Assembly: GCA_037128295.1 (NCBI GenBank)
Contig: JBAXWR010000095.1
Location: 1 to 25,471, forward strand
Direction of reading: 5' to 3'
Length of the DNA stretch: 25,471 nt
Source of the DNA: JAAFHB01 sp037128295
GTDB taxonomy: Bacteria > Bacteroidota > Bacteroidia > Bacteroidales > Prolixibacteraceae
Both the position numbers and the translations under genes were made by a program. Below the pieces are notes generated by a model. That model made no database searches and had not been told where the DNA came from. It was given only the letters and a program-made list of their open reading frames with translations. Shown piece after piece: positions 14,577-21,644 of this stretch (within the stretch, counting starts at the first letter, position 1; every line of letters starts with the position of its first letter).

Positions 14577-16991
14577 ATGCTCAAGGCAACTTTAAAAATT
14601 TCGGGTCTCCTACTGGTTATCCTGTTGGCTATAGGGGCTTTTGTTTATTTCAAATACTTGAAGCCTAAACCATTGCCAGTTTCGGCAGAAGACAGGGCTG
14701 CCATTTCCTTGATGCCCCTCCCCTCCTATCTGAAACTGTCAGATGGCAGGTTTTTACTTACCCCGGACTTTGGTGCAGAAATACAAGGACCTAAGGATTC
14801 AATTGTGCAAAAGGCAATTGGCAGATTTTTAAAACAAACATCCAAAGCAAGCACCCTGAGTTTTAAAGAGAATGGAGTTGGACTTTCGGTCTTTTATGAG
14901 ACAGCGACATTACCTGTCCAGCCATTGGAAACCACTGAAAGCTATAGCCTATCAATCAATAAAAAAGGGATCGTCTTAAAAGCAGCTACGGCATATGGGG
15001 TACTTCATGGACTGGAATCACTCAGCCAACTATTAAAAGTAGAAAACGGAACCTGTACCTGGCCATATCTTGAACTGTCCGATTCGCCAAGGTTTGTCTG
15101 GCGCGGATTGATGATCGATGTATCGCGCCACTGGATTCCCAAAGAGGTAATCCTCCGGAACATCGAAGCGATGGCAGCCGTGAAACTGAACGTACTGCAC
15201 CTTCATTTGAGCGATTATCAGGGATTCAGGGTCGAATCCAAAGTGTTTCCCAAACTTCAGGAGATGGGATCAGGCGGCAATTTCCTTTCACAAGCAGATG
15301 TTCGCGAGATTGTTGAATATGCTGTGGAGCGTGGCATCCGGATCATTCCAGAATTTGACATGCCGGGACATACACTTAGCTTTCTGGTTGGGTATCCCGA
15401 GCTTGGCTCAGTACCTGGACCTTATCAGTTAGCGACAACATTTGGTGTTTTAAAACCGGTGATGGATCCCACAAGGGAAGAGGTTTATACCTTTATAGAC
15501 GCCTTTGTCGGTGAAATGGCCAACCTGTTTCCCGATCCCTATTTCCATATCGGTGGCGACGAGGTCAATTTTTCTCAGTGGAATGAAAGCCCTACGATTC
15601 AATTGTTTATGAAACAAAACTCAATTTCTGATGCTCATGGTTTGCAAGCCTATTTCAATCAGCGCATTGAGAAAATCCTTCAGAAACACAACAAAAAAAT
15701 GGTCGGTTGGGACGAGATCCTGAACCCAAAATTGAGTAACGACATTGTTGTACAGAGCTGGAGGTCACACAAATCCCTTTTTGAAGCTGTTCAAAAGGGA
15801 TCAAAAGCCATTCTTTCAACAGGTTATTACCTCGACCATAAATTGCCTGCCTCAAAACACTATGCGACTGATCCTGAAGTTCTCCCCGGGGCAGTTACAA
15901 TCAAACCGGACTCCATTCTTTGGCAACAATACGATCTTGTACTTCAGATCAGTGAAAGCCCTGTTAAAACAAGTCTGGTCCTGTACGGCGACAGCAGCAA
16001 TTTACGTGGATTGTTTTTTCTGATGGACAATGCAACTGGATTCGAAAAGGCGGAACGATTGGGTGATGAATTGAAATTTTCGTTCAAATCAGATTATGGA
16101 CAGATTAATTTTGAAGCTGTTTTTTCGGGTGATAGTTTGAAAGGTAAAATGTCGCTGGGATTTCTTTCGTTCCCATTCAAAGGGAAAAAGGTAGGTGCGA
16201 ACGACATGCGAGGAACAATAGCTCCAAAAGTTGAATTGATCAAACCCCTGTTCCTGGAACAGAAAAGAAATATTTTGGGAGGTGAAGCAGCCATGTGGTC
16301 AGAGGTGGTTTCGGCACAAAACATTGAATCGCGCATCTGGCCCCGGATGGCTGCAATGGCCGAGAAATGGTGGTCGCCTCAGGAGTTGACGAAAGATGTG
16401 AAGGATATGTATCGCAGATTGGAGATTCTTTCCAACCGCCTTGACCAATCAGGACTACGTCACCTTCAATCACAAAAGGATCTGATCGATGACCTTGCAC
16501 AGGGAAAAGATACCGGCGCTGTCAAATGCCTGATTGATGTTTTGGAGGAGTCGAAATATTATAGCCGGATTGCAAGTGTCACCTCCAACTTAATTCCTCT
16601 GAATGAGGTTGTTGATGCGGCTGCCCCGGAAAGCTGGACTGCCCTGAAGTTTGGGTGGACGGTCGATGAGTTTATTTCCGATCCCGCACACAAAAAGAAC
16701 GAACCTGAAATCCGGAAATGGCTTATCAGATGGCAGGAAAACCATGCCGCTTTTGTACAATGTGCAGACGGAAACCCACGTTTGACGAAGGTCGTAGAAA
16801 CCAGTCGTGATTTACAAGTATTGTCCATCTTTGCTTTGAAAGCGTTGGATTCCTTAACCAGAAAGGGTTCCTTGAATGATAATGAAAAGAAAGCTGCACA
16901 GACCGCGATAAAAGGAATGGTTGAAAATCGGGCAGGAACGGTTTTGGCGGTTTCGTCCTCTTTGCAGAAATTGATCAATACTGCATTATGA
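14577..16991 (+). CDS. GH20 beta-N-acetylhexosaminidase with inserted beta domain
   Basis: This 804-residue enzyme should release terminal beta-GlcNAc or beta-GalNAc by substrate-assisted catalysis. Residues 8-27 form a hydrophobic signal anchor (ISGLLLVILLAIGAFVYF). The GH20 N-terminal domain spans about 43-170. The catalytic barrel starts at PRFVWRGLMIDVSRHW (about 171), and the catalytic pair is D328-E329 in FHIGGDEVNF. STGYYLDHKLPASKHY (about 419-434) and ILGGEAAMWSE belong to the barrel but are separated by an insertion, roughly 435-560. Its core, 447-545, is a beta-rich segment like the N-terminal domain of the DUF1080 protein upstream. A helical region of about 160 residues completes the C terminus. 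Anchoring suggests the periplasmic face of the inner membrane, unless the signal is cleaved. There is no Shine-Dalgarno sequence. A hairpin with a T run at 17058-17078 probably ends the transcript. Confidence 0.94.
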   Translation: MLKATLKISGLLLVILLAIGAFVYFKYLKPKPLPVSAEDRAAISLMPLPSYLKLSDGRFLLTPDFGAEIQGPKDSIVQKAIGRFLKQTSKASTLSFKENGVGLSVFYETATLPVQPLETTESYSLSINKKGIVLKAATAYGVLHGLESLSQLLKVENGTCTWPYLELSDSPRFVWRGLMIDVSRHWIPKEVILRNIEAMAAVKLNVLHLHLSDYQGFRVESKVFPKLQEMGSGGNFLSQADVREIVEYAVERGIRIIPEFDMPGHTLSFLVGYPELGSVPGPYQLATTFGVLKPVMDPTREEVYTFIDAFVGEMANLFPDPYFHIGGDEVNFSQWNESPTIQLFMKQNSISDAHGLQAYFNQRIEKILQKHNKKMVGWDEILNPKLSNDIVVQSWRSHKSLFEAVQKGSKAILSTGYYLDHKLPASKHYATDPEVLPGAVTIKPDSILWQQYDLVLQISESPVKTSLVLYGDSSNLRGLFFLMDNATGFEKAERLGDELKFSFKSDYGQINFEAVFSGDSLKGKMSLGFLSFPFKGKKVGANDMRGTIAPKVELIKPLFLEQKRNILGGEAAMWSEVVSAQNIESRIWPRMAAMAEKWWSPQELTKDVKDMYRRLEILSNRLDQSGLRHLQSQKDLIDDLAQGKDTGAVKCLIDVLEESKYYSRIASVTSNLIPLNEVVDAAAPESWTALKFGWTVDEFISDPAHKKNEPEIRKWLIRWQENHAAFVQCADGNPRLTKVVETSRDLQVLSIFALKALDSLTRKGSLNDNEKKAAQTAIKGMVENRAGTVLAVSSSLQKLINTAL

Positions 16992-17048
16992 CGAATTGAA
17001 TCAATTGTACCATTGTGCTTGAAAAGTAAACAATGTTAGAAAAGACTC

Positions 17049-17107
17049 TTCGGGTCGAGCGGTTTCCAACCGCTTTTTAACCGCGATTGGAAATCGCAGG
17101 ACCCGAA
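17049..17107. repeat. two hairpins enclosed by an outer stem between convergent genes
   Basis: The outer arms ttcgggtc (17049-17056) and gacccgaa (17100-17107) pair perfectly. Inside are two perfect hairpins: agcggtt-tcc-aaccgct (17058-17074) and gcgatt-gga-aatcgc (17083-17097). The two inner hairpins are also partly complementary to each other. The layout would make a three-way junction in RNA or single-stranded DNA. It lies between the convergent GH20 and HD-YitT genes. Confidence 0.8.
17058..17078 (+). terminator. probable intrinsic terminator of the GH20 transcript
   Basis: A perfect 7-bp GC-containing stem with a 3-nt loop (agcggtt-tcc-aaccgct) is followed directly by a run of five T on the plus strand. 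It lies 67 nt after the GH20 stop codon. On the minus strand the hairpin has no T run after it. Confidence 0.6.
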
Positions 17108-17185
17108 CGTAACAGTCCGATTGAAATCCTGGTATCTTTATCCTTTTGTATTAAACCATTGGTAATATAGCACTTATCCAAAATC

Positions 17186-18646
17186 TCAATGATGATGCCT
17201 CTGTTTAACGATCCCACCTGAAGCCTCTTTGATCGTATTCGCAAATACAAATGCATTTGGATCGACGTCATAGACAAGGTTTTTGAGTTTCCGCAATTCC
17301 AGTCTTGAAATTACAGTGAAAATAATATCACACTCGGTACTGATTTCAAATTTGCCAGGTAAAAATCCGCGCTCACCCTTGTAAACCGTAATTCCACGAC
17401 CTAATTTATTAACCAATTGATATTTAATGATTTCACTTTTCCCTGAAATGATTGTGACTCCCGTAAAGGCCTGTATCCCTTCAACAACATAGTCGATACA
17501 CCGGGTGGCGGCAAAGTAGGTAAGGATAGAATACAGAGCCGATTCGACTCCAAATTTAAAGGCAGCGATGCCAAAAATCATCACATTGATAGCAAGGATA
17601 ATTTCAGTGATTGTAAAGGAAGTCCTTTTCAAAGTATAAAGCGCCAGGACTTCAATCCCGTCAAGGGCAGCACCAGCCCTCATAATCAGCCCAATACCAA
17701 TACCAAGGAATACACCCCCGAATATGGAAATCAACAGTTTGTCGGAAGTAATCGCAACATTCGGAAGTACCAAAAGGCAGATTCCCAGTAATACGACGCT
17801 CAAAAATGTCCGGTATGCAAACCTGTGGCCAACTGTGAAAAAGCTTACAACAATCAGGGGAAGGTTCAATACAATAATGACCATCCCAAGATTTAAATCG
17901 TACAACTCATGGACAAGAAGTGACAAGCCCGTAATTCCTCCATCGAAAAAATGGTTAGGAACCAGGAACCCTTTTAATGCATATCCGGTGATGATAACCC
18001 CTACAATCATTAATAGGGCATCCTGTAAAAGATCAATCGGTGTTTCACCATGCGGGGAGGTTAAAGTATTGGAAACACTTTTCCTCAGTTTTTGAAGGTT
18101 GGCTTGTTTCTGTACCTCCCGTTCATTTTGGGCAGTTTTGGTGAAGAATTTATGTGCCGACAAGAATTCGATTTGCTTCAACTCCCACTCCATTTTTGTT
18201 TTGACAACACCAAACCTTTTCAATTCGGAAAACAATCCTTCGGCTATTTCTGTATATTTCTCTGTGCCAATATAATACAAATCTGCATCACAAAGAAGCT
18301 GAGTAAGGTGATTTTCAGGGGATTGTGGCAATTTGGTTGCCCGGACCATCTTGCAAACTACATCAATCTGTTCTTTCGAATAACCAAATTCGGGCAAATG
18401 CTTTTGTGCCTCCTGGCACGAAATCTCTTCATGATCCTGGTGGTCGTGAAGGAAACCCGAATCATGGAATAAAGCAGCCGTTTTTAGCAAGATTAGGTCT
18501 TCGCCTGAGAATCCTTCTGCGATTGCCAGGTATTCAGCAGTTTTTACGACATTCTTTGTGTGATCGGTATTGTGGTATGAAAGATAAGAAGGCAATCCGG
18601 TTTCTAATTTACGGATCATAAACGAATAAGCCTGTTCAAATTGCAT
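17186..18646 (-). CDS. HD-domain phosphohydrolase fused to YitT/DUF2179 membrane protein
   Basis: The 486-residue protein joins two families. Residues about 1-170 are an HD domain with YHNTDHTKNV at 24-33, H61-D62 in ALFHDSGFLHDH, and CDADL at 119-123, so the metal-binding His/Asp set is intact. The YHNxxH pattern is like that at the start of class I cyclic-nucleotide phosphodiesterases. After a charged linker, residues about 205-390 carry five or six membrane helices of the YitT type (GFLVPNHFFDGGITGLSLL, GIGIGLIMRAGAALDGIEVL). Residues about 395-475 are a DUF2179-like soluble domain (GVTIISGKSEIIKYQL, RGFLPGKFEISTECDIIFTV). It is the last gene of a four-gene operon, 21 nt after a nucleotidyl cyclase. 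I infer hydrolysis of a cyclic nucleotide at the membrane. The role of the YitT part is unknown. Confidence 0.88.
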   Translation of the reverse strand: MQFEQAYSFMIRKLETGLPSYLSYHNTDHTKNVVKTAEYLAIAEGFSGEDLILLKTAALFHDSGFLHDHQDHEEISCQEAQKHLPEFGYSKEQIDVVCKMVRATKLPQSPENHLTQLLCDADLYYIGTEKYTEIAEGLFSELKRFGVVKTKMEWELKQIEFLSAHKFFTKTAQNEREVQKQANLQKLRKSVSNTLTSPHGETPIDLLQDALLMIVGVIITGYALKGFLVPNHFFDGGITGLSLLVHELYDLNLGMVIIVLNLPLIVVSFFTVGHRFAYRTFLSVVLLGICLLVLPNVAITSDKLLISIFGGVFLGIGIGLIMRAGAALDGIEVLALYTLKRTSFTITEIILAINVMIFGIAAFKFGVESALYSILTYFAATRCIDYVVEGIQAFTGVTIISGKSEIIKYQLVNKLGRGITVYKGERGFLPGKFEISTECDIIFTVISRLELRKLKNLVYDVDPNAFVFANTIKEASGGIVKQRHHH

Positions 18647-18667
18647 GGTGTCGATTTTGCAGATGGA

Positions 18668-19699
18668 TTAATTCAAAACTTCATAAATCATTACCGGTTC
18701 GACCTTGTTTTTCAGCTTGGCCGGACCGATCAGCTTGCAGTTGAACGAATCCTTGACCTGTTTCCAACAAGCTTCTGAAATAACAATTTGTCCGACTCCG
18801 GCTGCACCTTGTAAACGTTGTGCCGTATTTACCGTATCGCCAATCACCGTATAATCTAACCTTCGCAAGGAAACGGACCCAATGTTTCCAGAAATCATTT
18901 CGCCGCTGTTAATACCTACCGATACATGTGGAAGGAAATTGTCGCAACCAGGCAAATCAACAATTTTGTTCCTGATCGCAAGGCAGGCGTCAATGGCTCT
19001 GTCGACATGATAAGTTCCCTTAAAAACAGCCATCACACAATCACCGATAAACTTATCGATAATCCCTTTCTGCACAATGATTTCTGTAGCCATCAGGTCG
19101 AAATACCTGTTCAGCAGCGAAACGACAACATCGGGGGATTCTTTTTCGCTGATGGCCGTAAAACTGCAGATGTCGATAAATGCAACTGTCGCTTCAAGTG
19201 TTTCATTGGCCATAATCGAGACTTCAAATTCGCGGCTTCCCATGAAATTGAGGACGTTGTCATCGACATACATCCTTAAGATATTGTTCTCCTTGATTGC
19301 CTTTAACGTTTCGCGGATCATCTTAACATGCTGGATCGTCTTCTCGATGGTCAACTCAAGGTCTTCAAAATTGACAGGTTTGGTCACAAAATCAAAGGCC
19401 CCACGGTTCATCGCCTTACGGATATTTCCCATGTCACCATAGGTCGAAACCATTACTGTTTTTACGAGCGGATTGGTCTCGTTTAATTTTGTCAGTAAGG
19501 TGAGTCCATCCATTTCCGGCATATTGATATCGGTCAAAACAATCTCAACATCAGGGTTTTCCTGCATTTTTTTTAATGCATCCTTTCCGTTCACAGCAAA
19601 TACGAACTCATACTTCTGCTCCCTGATCTTCTGGCGGAATTTTTGCCTGATGAGAATTTCAAGGTCTGTCTCATCATCGGCGATCAAAATTTTTATCAT
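18668..19699 (-). CDS. response regulator with class III adenylyl cyclase output
   Basis: In this 343-residue protein, residues 1-120 are a receiver domain with ADDE near 7-10, phospho-Asp D57 (LTDINMPEMDG) and K107 (TKP). A short helical linker leads to a class III cyclase domain at about 165-343. It shows metal Asp D176 (FIDICSF) and D220 (FIGD), Lys216 (IDKFIGD), Thr284 in LDYTVIGDTVN, transition-state N291 and R295. Lys with Thr at the two base-selecting positions is the pattern of class IIIb adenylyl cyclases, so cAMP is the expected product. All catalytic residues are present, and such enzymes act as dimers. It overlaps the upstream receiver gene by 4 nt (ATGA), which implies translational coupling. 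Phosphorylation from the operon's kinase probably controls cyclase activity. Confidence 0.92.
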   Translation of the reverse strand: MIKILIADDETDLEILIRQKFRQKIREQKYEFVFAVNGKDALKKMQENPDVEIVLTDINMPEMDGLTLLTKLNETNPLVKTVMVSTYGDMGNIRKAMNRGAFDFVTKPVNFEDLELTIEKTIQHVKMIRETLKAIKENNILRMYVDDNVLNFMGSREFEVSIMANETLEATVAFIDICSFTAISEKESPDVVVSLLNRYFDLMATEIIVQKGIIDKFIGDCVMAVFKGTYHVDRAIDACLAIRNKIVDLPGCDNFLPHVSVGINSGEMISGNIGSVSLRRLDYTVIGDTVNTAQRLQGAAGVGQIVISEACWKQVKDSFNCKLIGPAKLKNKVEPVMIYEVLN

Positions 19700-20076
19700 A
19701 CCAATTTTGATTTTAGTTTTTCTTTAAGTGCAACAAAATCAACAGGTTTTGTTAAAAAATCATCTGCCCCTAGTTCCATGGCTATACGGTAGTTTTCTTT
19801 GTCCCCATAAGCAGTGATCATCATCACATATGGAGGAGGATTCGGGTATTTTTCTTTGATGTGTTTCAGCAATTCAAGGCCGCTCATGCCGGGCATATTG
19901 ATGTCAGAAAGGATCAGAACAGCCTCCTGTTGATGATTCTCCATGTATTTTAAAGCCTCTTCGGCTGAAAAGACAAACACAAAATTCAACTCATGATGCT
20001 TTATCTCCCGTCTGAAACACATTTCGAAAAGGACCTTAATATCTATTTCATCGTCAACAACCAATACTGTAGCCAT
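19696..20076 (-). CDS. single-domain response regulator (CheY-like)
   Basis: The 126-residue protein is a lone receiver domain. It has the acidic pair in VVDDE (D8, D9), phospho-Asp D58 (LSDINMPGMSG), T88 (MITAYGD) and K110 (TKPVDF), so all phosphotransfer residues are present and no output domain follows. It closely resembles the receiver of the next gene, including the TKPV(D/N)F ending, which suggests duplication. It starts 3 nt after the kinase stop and overlaps the cyclase gene by 4 nt. It could serve as a phosphate sink, a relay, or an allosteric partner of the cyclase. The sequence does not say which. Confidence 0.93.
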   Translation of the reverse strand: MATVLVVDDEIDIKVLFEMCFRREIKHHELNFVFVFSAEEALKYMENHQQEAVLILSDINMPGMSGLELLKHIKEKYPNPPPYVMMITAYGDKENYRIAMELGADDFLTKPVDFVALKEKLKSKLV

Positions 20077-20079
20077 ATG

Positions 20080-21465
20080 TCAATTGTTTAATGGTAAATG
20101 AATTGTAAAAACAGAACCTTCGCCTTCGGTAGATTCAACATGCAAATCCCCTTCATGCCCTTTTGTGACGATTTCATAACACAAAGATAAGCCTAAACCT
20201 GTCCCATGACCGGTGGGTTTTGTCGTGAAAAAAGGTTGGAATATTTTATCGACAATTTTTTGAGGAATCCCATTTCCATTATCAGCCACTTTGATTTCAA
20301 CTTCATGACCTAAATTCTTTGTGCTGATCCAGACTGTTGGTTCGTAGGAACCAAGACCTTCAAGGTTTTGAAAACCTTGTGGGTCAGAAGCGTTCTTTTT
20401 TTCAGTTACAGCATAAAAAGCATTGTTCAACAGATTGAGGATCACCCTTCCAATGTCCTGAGGCACAATGGTAATCTTCCCCAAAGTCTTGTCAAAGTCG
20501 GTTATCATTTTGGAATTAAAGCTTTTGTCCTTTGCCCGAAGTCCATGATAAGCCAACCGTAAATATTCATCTGCCAGATTGTTGATGTTTGTGGACTCTT
20601 TCTGGCCTGTGCTTGCCCTCGAATGTAACAGCATCCCTTTTACGATGCTATCGGCCCGCTTGCCATGATGGTTGATTTTCTCAAGGTTTATTTTTAAATC
20701 GGCGATGATCTGTTTGACTTCATTTCCATTTCCTTTCTCCATTTCCGTTTCCATCTCTTCGAGTAGTTCGTTACTCACTTCCGAAAAATTATTGACAAAG
20801 TTCAATGGGTTCTGGATCTCATGGGCAATCCCTGCAGTCAGTTCACCCAAAGATGCCATTTTCTCGGACTGTATCAATTGGGATTGTGTCGCCTGCAACT
20901 CTACAAGTGCATGTTCGAGTTCTTCTTTCTGGTTGGTAAGCTCAGCTGTTCTTTCGGCGACCAACCCTTCCAGTTCTACTTTTCTGATGGCAATCGCCCG
21001 GTTGAGTTCATCCTCCTGCTGTCGCTTGATGCGTTCCTTTTCTGCAGCCTTTGCTTGCCTGTTCTGACTGAATAAGATAGCGCCCATCCACATAAACGAC
21101 AGTGTTCGGGCTGTGCCAAAATAAGCTTCATTGGATTTAAAAAAATTGATGCTGACGATTTGCGCCAGGTCACCTGCAAAGGATACAATTTCAAATGGGA
21201 CAAATGCGATGATGAACATTCGTAAAGGAAGTAGTTCCTTTTGCTTTAATAAAAAGACAATCAGTCCAATAAGAAAAATGTGCCAAATCCATTTGGTAAA
21301 ATCTTCAGCCGAAAATATTGTTTCAACAGCATAAAGGATTGCGGCAAAGAAAAGGGCCCACCTGAAAAGATTCTCCCATTGGGATGACAAATTGATTTTG
21401 ACGTATCTGCGCAGACGTTCGGCAATAATTAAGCTTACAAAAAATGGCGCTAATGAAGTTGACAT
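20080..21465 (-). CDS. membrane sensor histidine kinase
   Basis: The 461-residue kinase has hydrophobic segments at about 34-52, 57-73, 82-99 and 117-132, which would form a membrane sensor with little periplasmic exposure. A long coiled coil follows (about 138-205). The phosphoacceptor is H215 in GELTAGIAHEIQNPLNFVNN, the ATPase N box is LNLLNNAFYAV (343-353), G1 is DNGNGIP (395-401), and G2 is GHGTGLGL (419-426). It has no receiver of its own, but the next two genes are receivers, so those are its likely targets. A palindromic repeat encodes residues 361-371 between the N box and G1. It is the first gene of the operon. An in-line TATTTTTG box lies 31 bp upstream of the start codon. Confidence 0.93.
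   Translation of the reverse strand: MSTSLAPFFVSLIIAERLRRYVKINLSSQWENLFRWALFFAAILYAVETIFSAEDFTKWIWHIFLIGLIVFLLKQKELLPLRMFIIAFVPFEIVSFAGDLAQIVSINFFKSNEAYFGTARTLSFMWMGAILFSQNRQAKAAEKERIKRQQEDELNRAIAIRKVELEGLVAERTAELTNQKEELEHALVELQATQSQLIQSEKMASLGELTAGIAHEIQNPLNFVNNFSEVSNELLEEMETEMEKGNGNEVKQIIADLKINLEKINHHGKRADSIVKGMLLHSRASTGQKESTNINNLADEYLRLAYHGLRAKDKSFNSKMITDFDKTLGKITIVPQDIGRVILNLLNNAFYAVTEKKNASDPQGFQNLEGLGSYEPTVWISTKNLGHEVEIKVADNGNGIPQKIVDKIFQPFFTTKPTGHGTGLGLSLCYEIVTKGHEGDLHVESTEGEGSVFTIHLPLNN
20337..20385. repeat. inverted-repeat unit inside the histidine kinase gene
   Basis: A perfect 19-bp core, caaggttttgaaaaccttg (20361-20379), extends to arms gacc and ggtc at 20355-20385 with one true mismatch and one wobble pair. 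A separate 18-bp hairpin with 7-bp perfect arms (ttggttc-gtag-gaaccaa) lies directly beside it at 20337-20354. The repeat is read in frame as DPQGFQNLEGL. It looks like a dispersed palindromic element within a coding sequence. Confidence 0.85.
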
Positions 21466-21495
21466 AAAAGCTGATTAAGTACGTTCATAACACTT

Positions 21496-21503
21496 CAAAA
21501 ATA
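21496..21503 (-). promoter_or_regulatory. candidate -7 box (TATTTTTG) for the kinase-cyclase operon
   Basis: On the minus strand the eight bases fit TAnnTTTG and lie 31 bp before the kinase start codon. The divergent gap 21466-21644 also must hold the promoter of the oxidoreductase gene, for which I see no clear box. The -33 element is not convincing. Confidence 0.4.
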
Positions 21504-21644
21504 ATATAAATTCCTTTGAATTTTCTCTGTGTGATTTGGGTTTAATTTCCGTTTAAATCTTTCTCTAAATAAGTTGCTCATTTGTGTATATTAGCCTGTT
21601 CAATTGAATCAGGAATTTTTTTTTACAAACTTATATCGCCAGGC

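Noticed and set aside
18120..18646. HD-GYP cyclic-di-GMP phosphodiesterase
   Set aside because: There is no GYP motif after the HD pair, and the YHNxxH start does not belong to that class.
21582..21644. Upstream TTG start for the flavin oxidoreductase
   Set aside because: The extra 21 residues have no family similarity, and the ATG at 21645 begins exactly at the usual N-terminal strand of the family.
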